A stretch of 6,350 nucleotides of DNA from contig JALWUB010000224.1 of the NCBI GenBank assembly GCA_026993275.1, positions 1 to 6,350 of the forward strand, given 5' to 3'. Below the pieces are notes generated by a model. The model made no database searches and was not told the origin of the DNA. It was given only the letters and a program-made list of their open reading frames with translations. Origin of the DNA: Robiginitomaculum sp. GTDB taxonomy: Bacteria > Pseudomonadota > Alphaproteobacteria > Caulobacterales > Maricaulaceae. Position 1 is the stretch's first letter. Each line of letters begins with the position of its first letter. A program made the translations under genes and the position numbers. This document shows positions 1 to 5,237 of the stretch, one piece after another.

Positions 1-31
1 TGACCGCGTCAAGCCATGAGAGTCCTGACCC

Positions 32-493
32 TCAATGGATCCAGACCACGGCAGTCAGGACAATGAAGATCATCAGCACCGCCGGGACTTCATTGATGAC
101 CCGCCAGGCCTTGCTGCTCAGAGGCCGCTCGCCCCTGGCAAAACGCTTGCGCGCCAGGGCAAAGCCATGATGAACGGCGGTCATGGTGCTGATCAGGGTG
201 AATTTGACGGCCCAGGCCGGAACAAGAAAACTCTCCCAGCCCAGACGCCCGGCATCTGAAAAGACCAGCAAGAGGCCAAAAACCCAGGTCAGCACAAAAG
301 CCGGATTCATGATCAGGCGGAGCAGTTTCTGCTCTTGCACGATCAGAGTCTTGTCCAGTTCGCCGCCCTTTACTGCATTGAAATGATAGATGAAAAGCCG
401 GGGAAGATACAGAAGCCCCGCCATCCAGGCAATCACGCTGATGATGTGCCCCGCGCGCCACCAGTCATAGTTCTGCGCCAGGAAATCCATCAT
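32..493 (-). CDS. hemJ: Protoporphyrinogen IX oxidase HemJ
   Basis: This is a small integral membrane protein of 153 aa, matching the HemJ (UPF0093) family length of about 140-180. HemJ oxidises protoporphyrinogen IX to protoporphyrin IX, the step before ferrochelatase. Four hydrophobic segments are visible at about residues 14-36, 64-80, 90-113 and 135-152. Family-like motifs are the N-terminal WWRAGHIISVIAWMAGLLY with H16, then LPRLFIYH (30-37), EQKLLRLIMNPA (54-65), a central K97 followed by HH (108-109), and NEVPAV (134-139). A longer frame opens at 532, but I chose 493. That ATG overlaps the hemH stop as ATGA, has GGAG five bases upstream, and gives the expected N-terminus; the extension is proline/glycine-rich and lies within hemH. 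A second Met follows directly (490). It is the last gene seen in the hemEHJ operon. The 31 bases after its stop are unassigned. Confidence 0.9.
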   Translation of the reverse strand: MMDFLAQNYDWWRAGHIISVIAWMAGLLYLPRLFIYHFNAVKGGELDKTLIVQEQKLLRLIMNPAFVLTWVFGLLLVFSDAGRLGWESFLVPAWAVKFTLISTMTAVHHGFALARKRFARGERPLSSKAWRVINEVPAVLMIFIVLTAVVWIH

Positions 494-1455
494 GTCTGCT
501 CCAGGCAGTGTTTTGCCTGGCGCCCCAGGCAACGGATGAAATCCGGCTCAAGGCCCAGTGCTGGAACCCGGATATAGCGTTCAATGCCCATCTGCTCTGC
601 CTGTTTGCGATAGTCAATATCAAGCTCGACCAGGGTTTCCACATGTTCGGACACAAACGCCACCGGCACAAGCATGACGGCTTTCCTGTCCTGTGCGGCG
701 CGCCTGATTTCATCCAGTGTTGCGGGGCCGATCCATTGCATCGGCCCGACCTTGCTCTGATAGGCCAGCACGGTATCGCTCAAGGCCTCTGGCAGACGGG
801 CCTTTATGGCCGCACAGGTTTGCGCAATCTGTTCGGGATAGGGATCGCCCGCATCAACAATGCGCTGCGGCAGGCCATGGGCGGTAAAGATCAGCCGCAG
901 GTTTTCCGGGGTTTCGTTTTCCTCAAAGGTCTTGAGAATCTGCTTGACGTGAGCACTGATGAAATCGCGATCATCCGCATAGCTGCTGACTCTGACAGGC
1001 TCTGGCAAATCGCCCGCGGTGTTATCCCAAGCCTTGAAAAAAGACCCGGTCGTGGTCGTTGAAAACTGCGGATAGAGCGGCAGGAGAATAATCCGATCAG
1101 CACCCCATGCCCTGATCTTTGCCTGAACATCGGTGATGCGCGGCCCCCAATAGCGCATGGCGGAAAAACATCTTATCTGCTGGCCTGGACAGTGCTCGTG
1201 CAGCCAAGCTTGCACCGCTTCGGCCTGTGCCTGGCTTTCCGCAAGCAAAGGCGAGGCCCCGCCCATGAGCGCATAATTGCGCCGCGCCATGGGCGCCCTG
1301 CTGCGGCTGATCACCTCTGCCAGCAGGGCACGAAACGGATTGGGCAGAGCCAGGATCGCCGGATCGGAAAACAGGTTTCGCAAAAACGGGTGCACTGCCG
1401 CCAGCGTGTCCGGCCCGCCCATATTGAACACCACAACGGCCGTTTTTGTATTCAT
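490..1455 (-). CDS. hemH: Ferrochelatase HemH
   Basis: Ferrochelatase (protoporphyrin ferrolyase) inserts Fe2+ into protoporphyrin IX, the last step of protoheme synthesis. The 321-aa product is close to the usual bacterial length. Motifs in order are NMGGPD (11-16), RYWGPRI (101-107), LLPLYPQFSTTTTGS (124-138), the active-site FTAHGLPQ with H193, YQSKVGPMQWIGPAT (232-246), and VPVAFVSEHVETLVELDIDY (263-282), in which E270 matches the conserved catalytic glutamate opposite the histidine. The C-terminus has only two cysteines (309, 317), so I see no four-cysteine [2Fe-2S] cluster motif of the kind some ferrochelatases carry. The ATG overlaps the hemE stop as ATGA, with AGGG seven bases upstream. 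The stop overlaps the hemJ start in the same way, so translational coupling along the operon is likely. Confidence 0.97.
   Translation of the reverse strand: MNTKTAVVVFNMGGPDTLAAVHPFLRNLFSDPAILALPNPFRALLAEVISRSRAPMARRNYALMGGASPLLAESQAQAEAVQAWLHEHCPGQQIRCFSAMRYWGPRITDVQAKIRAWGADRIILLPLYPQFSTTTTGSFFKAWDNTAGDLPEPVRVSSYADDRDFISAHVKQILKTFEENETPENLRLIFTAHGLPQRIVDAGDPYPEQIAQTCAAIKARLPEALSDTVLAYQSKVGPMQWIGPATLDEIRRAAQDRKAVMLVPVAFVSEHVETLVELDIDYRKQAEQMGIERYIRVPALGLEPDFIRCLGRQAKHCLEQT
499..502 (-). promoter_or_regulatory. Ribosome binding site deciding the hemJ start
   Basis: On the minus strand this reads GGAG, five bases before the ATG at 493-491. It lies inside the 3' end of hemH and supports the internal start over the upstream Met at 532. 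Direct sequence observation; use of the site is inferred. Confidence 0.55.
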
Positions 1456-2489
1456 GCGCTGGCCCTGACGGCACGGATCAGGCTCTCGACATGGCCGATG
1501 GGCGTATCCGGCGTGATGCCATGGCCAAGATTGAAAATATGCGGGCGGCCGGCAAAGCTCTTCCTGATGCGGCGCACCTCTCTTTCCAGCACTGTGCCGC
1601 CCACGCGCAATACCGCCGGATCAAGATTGCCCTGCACCACAAGACCTTCGGGCAGATTGGCATTGAACCAGACCCCGCTTTGCGCCTGATCGAGCGCCAC
1701 GGCGTCAATCCCGGTTTCCATGGCATAGCGCACCGCCAGCAGGCCGCAGCCGCGGGCAAAGCCGATCACCGGCCGGGACACACCGCGTGCGCGCAGTCCT
1801 GCCACGATCGCCCGCGCCGGGGCAATGACAAAGCGTTCAAAAAATGGCTCGGGCAATCCTTCTGCCCAGGATTCAAAGAGTTTCAGAACCTCGGCCCCGG
1901 CTTCAGCCTGCATGTGCAGATAGTCCACCGTTGCCTTGACCAGGATGTCCAGCAAGGCCTCGAAACCTTCCGGATCCCTCCAGGCCATCTGGCGTGCCTG
2001 CCACTTGTCCTTCGAGCCGCCGCCTTCAATCATGTAGGTGGCCACGGTCCAAGGCGCCCCGGCAAAGCCGATCAGCGCAACATGGTCCGGCAATTGGGCC
2101 TTGACGCGCTGCAAGGTCTCGCCGACAGAGTCCAGCTTGTGCACCGACCAGGCCTTTTCCAGCGCCAGCAAGGGCTCGTCATCTTCCAGCGGCCGCAGTT
2201 TTGGCCCTTCGCCGGCAACAAAGTGCACGCCCCTGTCCATGGCATGGGGAATCAGCAGGATATCGGCAAAGACAATTGCGGCATCCAGATCGAAGCGCCG
2301 CACTGGCTGCAAGGTCGCTTCGCTGGCCTTTTGCGGATCCAGGCAAAAGTCTATGAAAGACGGCGCGGTTTTGCGCAAGGCCCGGTATTCGGGAAGATAG
2401 CGCCCGGCCTGGCGCATGATCCATATGGGCGGCGTCGGCAGAACCGCGCCAGCAAGCGTTTGAAGAAGGGGTTTGTCTGCCAGGGCCAT
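1452..2489 (-). CDS. hemE: Uroporphyrinogen decarboxylase HemE
   Basis: HemE removes four carboxyl groups from uroporphyrinogen III to give coproporphyrinogen III in cytoplasmic heme synthesis. The 345-aa product fits the family length. The signature WIMRQAGRYLPEY lies at 23-35, with the substrate-binding arginines R26 and R30. The catalytic aspartate candidate is D76 in FADIL. The second signature GFAGAPWTVATYM spans 141-153 with Y152. The C-terminal FNLGHGI (319-325) holds the conserved H323. The start chosen is the first ATG of the frame, and it gives the normal N-terminus; only a weak purine-rich stretch precedes it. It is the promoter-proximal gene of hemEHJ and abuts the putative replication origin, as in Caulobacter. 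A long frame on the opposite strand (1446-2669) is a shadow of this gene. Confidence 0.98.
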   Translation of the reverse strand: MALADKPLLQTLAGAVLPTPPIWIMRQAGRYLPEYRALRKTAPSFIDFCLDPQKASEATLQPVRRFDLDAAIVFADILLIPHAMDRGVHFVAGEGPKLRPLEDDEPLLALEKAWSVHKLDSVGETLQRVKAQLPDHVALIGFAGAPWTVATYMIEGGGSKDKWQARQMAWRDPEGFEALLDILVKATVDYLHMQAEAGAEVLKLFESWAEGLPEPFFERFVIAPARAIVAGLRARGVSRPVIGFARGCGLLAVRYAMETGIDAVALDQAQSGVWFNANLPEGLVVQGNLDPAVLRVGGTVLEREVRRIRKSFAGRPHIFNLGHGITPDTPIGHVESLIRAVRASA

Positions 2490-2505
2490 AAGCGTTCTTT
2501 TTCAG

Positions 2506-2530
2506 GACTCTTATCTGGAAATTGTGATTC
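2506..2530. promoter_or_regulatory. Pair of GANTC (CcrM-type) methylation motifs
   Basis: GACTC at 2506-2510 and GATTC at 2526-2530 lie 20 bases apart just upstream of hemE. GANTC is the target of the cell-cycle methyltransferase CcrM in many Alphaproteobacteria. The motif also occurs by chance within genes of this window, so a function for this pair is only suggested. Confidence 0.3.
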
Positions 2531-2539
2531 TTTTTACGG

Positions 2540-2548
2540 TGTGGAGAA
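2540..2548 (-). promoter_or_regulatory. Near-consensus DnaA box
   Basis: The minus-strand 9-mer is TTCTCCACA, one mismatch (position 3) from TTATCCACA. It is the leftmost element of the left box cluster and lies in the leader of hemE, so DnaA bound here could also affect hemE transcription (inference). Confidence 0.5.
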
Positions 2549-2563
2549 GGGGCATAAAACCGG

Positions 2564-2572
2564 TTTTTCACA
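2564..2572 (+). promoter_or_regulatory. DnaA box (degenerate consensus)
   Basis: TTTTTCACA fits the degenerate DnaA consensus TTWTNCACA. It is the first of three same-orientation boxes spaced 21 and 22 bases apart, and it is identical to the third box at 2607. Confidence 0.55.
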
Positions 2573-2584
2573 CGAGGAACAGCA

Positions 2585-2593
2585 TTATCCACA
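2585..2593 (+). promoter_or_regulatory. Perfect DnaA box
   Basis: TTATCCACA is an exact match to the high-affinity DnaA consensus on the plus strand. It sits in the middle of a phased trio with the weaker boxes at 2564 and 2607. Confidence 0.85.
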
Positions 2594-2606
2594 GGAAGAA
2601 TGCCTC

Positions 2607-2615
2607 TTTTTCACA
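2607..2615 (+). promoter_or_regulatory. DnaA box (degenerate consensus)
   Basis: TTTTTCACA fits TTWTNCACA and repeats the 9-mer at 2564. It starts 22 bases after the start of the perfect box and is the last plus-strand box before the AT-rich segment. Confidence 0.55.
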
Positions 2616-2640
2616 GCTTGTCCTGAGACCTGCAGCACCG

Positions 2641-2700
2641 CAGATAAAGCCATGATCTTGTTTTCATGATATTTTGCAACAGGTTATGTATACAGCGAAA
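2641..2700. other. AT-rich segment, candidate DNA unwinding element
   Basis: This segment lies between the left and right DnaA-box clusters. It carries GATCTTGTTTTCA at 2654-2666, which resembles the E. coli oriC 13-mer GATCTNTTNTTTT with three mismatches. It also has two CATGAT copies 14 bases apart (2651, 2665), a run of A/T at 2669-2675, and the 8-bp palindrome TGTATACA (2687-2694). A role in strand opening is inferred from composition and position only. The AT-rich stretch at 2851-2880 is a rival candidate. Confidence 0.35.
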
Positions 2701-2747
2701 GGCAAGACTTGATCTGACAGCGTGAACGGCGGGTCTTCATGCACAGT

Positions 2748-2756
2748 TCTGGATAA
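2748..2756 (-). promoter_or_regulatory. Near-consensus DnaA box
   Basis: The minus-strand 9-mer is TTATCCAGA, one mismatch (position 8) from TTATCCACA. It starts 20 bases before the perfect minus-strand box at 2768 and has the same orientation, so the two form a phased pair facing the left cluster. Confidence 0.5.
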
Positions 2757-2767
2757 GAGAGTGTGCC

Positions 2768-2776
2768 TGTGGATAA
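2768..2776 (-). promoter_or_regulatory. Perfect DnaA box
   Basis: TGTGGATAA on the plus strand is TTATCCACA on the minus strand, an exact DnaA consensus. It is inverted relative to the perfect box at 2585 and anchors the right cluster. Confidence 0.85.
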
Positions 2777-2786
2777 TCCGTGCATA

Positions 2787-2804
2787 TCTGTATCATGATA
2801 CAGA
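2787..2804. repeat. 18-bp perfect palindrome
   Basis: TCTGTATCATGATACAGA reads the same on both strands with no spacer. It lies 10 bases after the right-hand perfect DnaA box and about 30 bases upstream of the predicted promoter of the right-arm operon. Its core TCATGATA recurs at 2664-2671. With no loop it is more likely a dimeric-protein binding site than a terminator. The cognate protein cannot be named from sequence. Confidence 0.7.
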
Positions 2805-2833
2805 AATCAGGCAGGGGGTGCCATTGTGCGCTG

Positions 2834-2862
2834 TTTACAAGCGCCTGATGGCCATATCTTAT
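2834..2862 (+). promoter_or_regulatory. Possible sigma70-type promoter of the right-arm operon
   Basis: A TTTACA -35-like hexamer (2834-2839) is followed after 17 bases by TCTTAT (2857-2862), a 4/6 match to TATAAT. Transcription would start near 2869, giving a leader of about 27 bases to the GTG at 2897. The -10 region and start would overlap the CtrA box at 2862-2876. The match is weak and other placements are possible. Confidence 0.3.
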
Positions 2863-2876
2863 TAACACTTTGTTAA
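2862..2876. promoter_or_regulatory. CtrA-type binding site (TTAA-N7-TTAA)
   Basis: The sequence has TTAA at 2862-2865, seven intervening bases, then TTAA at 2873-2876 followed by C. This is a full match to the CtrA consensus TTAA-N7-TTAA. In Caulobacter, CtrA binds such sites in oriC, blocks initiation and controls neighbouring promoters. This is the only such site in the gap. It is also a dyad (TTAACA-CTT-TGTTAA), so another dimeric regulator is a possible alternative. Confidence 0.65.
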
Positions 2877-2896
2877 CGATTGCGCCGGGGGCCGGG

Positions 2897-3769
2897 GTGG
2901 ACGGCAAGCAGACAAAGCCAGGCTATTATGTTCATGTGCATCTGGTTTCGGATGCCACGGGCGAAACGCTGGCCGGGATTTACCGGGCCGCCTGCGCCCA
3001 GTTCCGCCAGCTTGTGCCGCTGGAGCATGTCCATGTCCTGACCCGGTCTGAAAAACAGCTTGAGCAGGTTCTCAAGGACATTGATGCGGCACCAGGTGTG
3101 GTGCTTTATACGATGGTCAATGAAAGCCAGCGCGATCAGCTGGCCGGATTTTGCGCCGAGCGGGCCTTGCCCTGCATAGACGTTCTGGGGCCGATCCTGC
3201 AGGCCATGAGTCAATATCTTGGCGCACCAGTGAGCCATGAAACTGGAGCTCAGCATATTCAGGACGAAGCCTATAACCGGCGCATCGAGGCGCTCAATTT
3301 TGCCATGGGGCATGATGACGGGCAAATGGCCGAACGGGCCGCCCAGGCCGAGATTGTGCTGGTGGGGGTGAGCCGCACATCTAAGACGCCAACATGCGTC
3401 TATCTTGCCAATCGCGGCATCAAGGTCGCCAACATTCCTCTGGTTCCAGGTGCTGAACTGCCGGAAATCCTGACTGGCAAGACCGACGGGCCGCTGATTG
3501 TCGGCCTGACCATATCGCCACGCAGGCTGGTGCAAATCCGCCGCAACCGCTTGCTGAGTCTCAATGAAAACATGCCAAGCCAGTATGTTGACGAACAGGC
3601 CGTTCGTGACGAGGTGATCTTTGCCAAACGATTGTTTGCGCGCCATAACTGGCCGGTCATTGATGTGACGCGGCGCTCGATCGAGGAAACAGCGGCCAAG
3701 ATCATGGCTCTGGCCGCCGCGCGCAAATCCGGCGAGGATTCGCTACAGACAGATCGTGGCGAATCATGA
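2897..3769 (+). CDS. PPDK/PEP synthase regulatory protein (bifunctional kinase/phosphorylase)
   Basis: This is a DUF299 (PPSR) family protein, the RP001-type gene next to alphaproteobacterial origins. Family members inactivate pyruvate phosphate dikinase or PEP synthase by ADP-dependent threonine phosphorylation and reactivate it by phosphate-dependent phosphorolysis, so they gate pyruvate-to-PEP conversion. Motifs are HVHLVSDATGET (13-24), the P-loop-like GVSRTSKTPT (157-166), YLANRGIKVANIPLVPG (169-185) and GLTISPRRL (203-211). With a GTG start at 2897 the product is 290 aa, near the family norm of about 270-280. The frame also allows TTG at 2870 (299 aa), but that codon lies inside the CtrA box and near the predicted transcription start. 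Neither start has a clear Shine-Dalgarno sequence, so the start is uncertain while the identity is not. It is the first gene of the right-arm operon, and its stop overlaps maf as ATGA. Whether the target enzyme is PPDK or PEP synthase cannot be told here. Confidence 0.93.
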   Translation: MDGKQTKPGYYVHVHLVSDATGETLAGIYRAACAQFRQLVPLEHVHVLTRSEKQLEQVLKDIDAAPGVVLYTMVNESQRDQLAGFCAERALPCIDVLGPILQAMSQYLGAPVSHETGAQHIQDEAYNRRIEALNFAMGHDDGQMAERAAQAEIVLVGVSRTSKTPTCVYLANRGIKVANIPLVPGAELPEILTGKTDGPLIVGLTISPRRLVQIRRNRLLSLNENMPSQYVDEQAVRDEVIFAKRLFARHNWPVIDVTRRSIEETAAKIMALAAARKSGEDSLQTDRGES

Positions 3770-4371
3770 CGCACCCTGGTGTTGGCAAATCGCAAATTGT
3801 GCTTGCGTCCTCCAGCGCCATCCGCCAGGCGTTGCTGCGCAATGCCGGAGTCCAGGTTCTGGTCAAGCCCCCCGGGCTGGACGAAAGAGACATTCTTGCC
3901 AGGGCAGGCGTGCAAACAGCCCGGCAGGCCAGCGCCCTTCTGGCAAAACGCAAGGCGCTCGCCATCACATGGGGCCCGCAAGACCTGGTCATAGGCTGCG
4001 ATCAGGTGCTGGAATTTGAAGGCCGCGTGCTCTCGAAAGTGCAATCCATGGAAGAGGCGGCACAGCGCCTTCACGCCATGGCCGGGAAAACCCATTATCT
4101 GACAGGGGCTTGCGTATTGGCGCAGGACGGGCGCATTGTCTGGCAGCATCAAAACCGCGCGGCCATGCAGATGCGGCCGCTGGACCGGGAGGCAATCGCC
4201 ACCTATCTGCAACAGGCCGGGCCGCAGATTCTGTCCAGTGTTGGCTGCTATCAGATCGAGGCTTTGGGAATTCACCTGATGGAGCGCATGCAGGGCAGTT
4301 ACTTTTCCATTCTCGGCCTGCCGCTTTTGCCGCTTTTGAATGCGTTGCGCCAGCAGGGAGCGATCTGGTGA
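3766..4371 (+). CDS. Maf-like nucleotide pyrophosphatase (YceF type)
   Basis: This is a Maf-family nucleoside triphosphate pyrophosphatase of 201 aa, a usual length. The N-terminal LASSSAIRQALL (13-24) is the Maf phosphate-binding motif, E40 in LDERD is the conserved acidic residue, and GCDQVL (77-82) carries the catalytic D79 with Q80. The DQ pair, in place of the DT seen in the dTTP/UTP-type Maf (YhdE), and the C-terminal YQIEALGIHLMERMQGSYFSILGLPLLPLL fit the YceF subgroup. YceF itself hydrolyses 7-methyl-GTP, so that substrate is a reasonable inference. Such enzymes clear modified nucleotides from the pool. The start ATG overlaps the stop of the upstream regulatory gene (ATGA), and the stop overlaps aroE (GTGA). 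A Maf paralogue at this spot is common in Alphaproteobacteria. Confidence 0.92.
   Translation: MTHPGVGKSQIVLASSSAIRQALLRNAGVQVLVKPPGLDERDILARAGVQTARQASALLAKRKALAITWGPQDLVIGCDQVLEFEGRVLSKVQSMEEAAQRLHAMAGKTHYLTGACVLAQDGRIVWQHQNRAAMQMRPLDREAIATYLQQAGPQILSSVGCYQIEALGIHLMERMQGSYFSILGLPLLPLLNALRQQGAIW
4355..4360 (+). promoter_or_regulatory. Ribosome binding site of aroE
   Basis: AGGGAG lies seven bases before the GTG at 4368, inside the 3' end of maf. It decides in favour of GTG over the in-frame ATG at 4110, which would extend the protein by 86 residues through maf. Confidence 0.7.
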
Positions 4372-5237
4372 GCAAAGAGACAAGGGGCAAGACCAACGAG
4401 GCCGTTTATGCCGGCATTGCCGGCAATCCGGTTGCGCATTCCCTGTCGCCGCTCTTGCATCAGCACTGGATCACGGCGCTGGGTCTGAAGGCCCGCTATC
4501 AGGCCTGGCAGGTGGATGTTCAAGGCTTTGCGGAATTTGTGCGCGAGCGCTTTACCGACAACGCCTTTACCGGCATGAATGTGACCTTGCCGCACAAACG
4601 CGCTGCCTTGGCTCTGGCCGATCATGCCAGCGCCGCGGCCCGCTCTGCCGGCGCCGCCAATCTTCTTGTCCGCAAGGACGGCGCCCTGTTCGCGGACAAT
4701 ACGGATATAGAGGGCTTTTGCGTACCCTTGCAGCACAAGCGCCCGGATACAGACTGGAAAGCACAAAAGGCCGTCGTGATTGGCGCGGGCGGGGCGGCCC
4801 GCGCGGTTCTTGCGGCCCTGATGCGCCTGCAGGCTGGCCGGGTTGTGCTGATCAACCGCACTGACAGCCGCGCCCAGGCTCTGGCCTTGGCATTTGGCGG
4901 GCCTGTTGCCCACAGGCCCTGGAAGGAACGCCAGGATGCCCTGCAAGGTGCGATGCTGCTGGTCAATGCCAGCGCAGCGGGCATGCGCGGCGCACCGCCC
5001 CTCGATCTGGTGCCGCAAGGGCTGCACGAGCGGGCGCTGGTCTATGATCTGGTCTATACGCCGGCGCAAACCCCGCTTTTGGCAGCGGCCAGCGCGGCGG
5101 GCCTTGAAACCCTGGGCGGTCTGGCCATGCTGATTGCCCAGGCGCGGCCCTCCTTTGCGGCCTTTTTTGGAATTGCCCCCCCCGAACACAGCGGCGCTGC
5201 GGCCCTGTTGCAGGCAGAACTGGACAAACAGCCATGA
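4368..5237 (+). CDS. aroE: Shikimate dehydrogenase AroE
   Basis: AroE reduces 3-dehydroshikimate to shikimate with NADPH in aromatic amino acid synthesis. The 289-aa product fits the family. The shikimate-binding AGNPVAHSLSP (18-28) has both serines. GMNVTLPHK (69-77) ends in the catalytic K77, and N98 and the catalytic D113 (DNTD) follow. The nucleotide-binding loop is GAGGAAR (139-145), and NRT (163-165) fits NADP preference. The C-terminal GGLAMLIAQA (250-259) includes the conserved Q258. Two spots depart from the common pattern: AANLL where most have AVNTL (96-100), and NASAAGM where most have NATSxGM (200-206). Core catalytic residues are intact, so activity is expected. The GTG start overlaps the maf stop as GTGA and has a good AGGGAG site upstream. 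The 3' end overlaps coaE as ATGA. Confidence 0.95.
   Translation: MSKETRGKTNEAVYAGIAGNPVAHSLSPLLHQHWITALGLKARYQAWQVDVQGFAEFVRERFTDNAFTGMNVTLPHKRAALALADHASAAARSAGAANLLVRKDGALFADNTDIEGFCVPLQHKRPDTDWKAQKAVVIGAGGAARAVLAALMRLQAGRVVLINRTDSRAQALALAFGGPVAHRPWKERQDALQGAMLLVNASAAGMRGAPPLDLVPQGLHERALVYDLVYTPAQTPLLAAASAAGLETLGGLAMLIAQARPSFAAFFGIAPPEHSGAAALLQAELDKQP

Larger units (their letters stand above)
2490..2896. other. oriC: Candidate chromosomal replication origin (oriC)
   Basis: This non-coding stretch of about 400 bases separates two divergent housekeeping operons and is visibly more AT-rich than the genes beside it. It contains two perfect DnaA boxes (2585-2593 plus strand, 2768-2776 minus strand). 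Four further 9-mers fit TTWTNCACA or differ from TTATCCACA by one base (2540, 2564, 2607, 2748), and a weaker one is at 2737-2745 (TCATGCACA). Between the box groups is an AT-rich segment. A CtrA-type site, an 18-bp palindrome and two GANTC sites are also present. Known: in Caulobacter the origin lies between hemE and the RP001-type gene, and both flanking genes are here. Inferred: this is the functional origin. The flanking operons run away from it, in the fork direction. No credible ORF was found in it. Confidence 0.85.

Noticed and set aside
1..31. A gene such as rho downstream of hemJ
   Set aside because: Thirty-one bases are too few to recognise any coding sequence. rho is often found near this operon in Alphaproteobacteria, but nothing here shows it.
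494..532. N-terminal extension of hemJ from Met at 532
   Set aside because: The 13 extra residues overlap hemH, and the ATG at 493 has GGAG and the ATGA overlap.
1446..2669. 407-aa open frame on the plus strand
   Set aside because: It lies almost wholly antisense to hemE, which has full family motifs. Its translation is rich in R, G, P and H with no recognisable domain, typical of a shadow frame in GC-rich DNA.
2703..2714. Possible IHF site (CAA...TTGATC)
   Set aside because: The spacer is three bases, not the four of the consensus, and the last base does not fit, so it is not supported.
2828..2844. Inverted repeat GCGCT-N7-AGCGC as a terminator or operator
   Set aside because: The stem has only five pairs and is not followed by a T run. 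It lies upstream of a gene start, not after a gene, and could be chance.
2859..2867. TTATTAACA as another DnaA box
   Set aside because: It lacks the key C at position 6 and is better explained as part of the CtrA dyad.
4110..4367. N-terminal extension of aroE from ATG 4110
   Set aside because: The 86 extra residues overlap maf in another frame and do not look like AroE. The GTG at 4368 has a good ribosome binding site and gives a normal N-terminus.
4299..5189. 296-aa open frame on the minus strand
   Set aside because: It is antisense to aroE and has low-complexity G/R/Q-rich composition with no domain.
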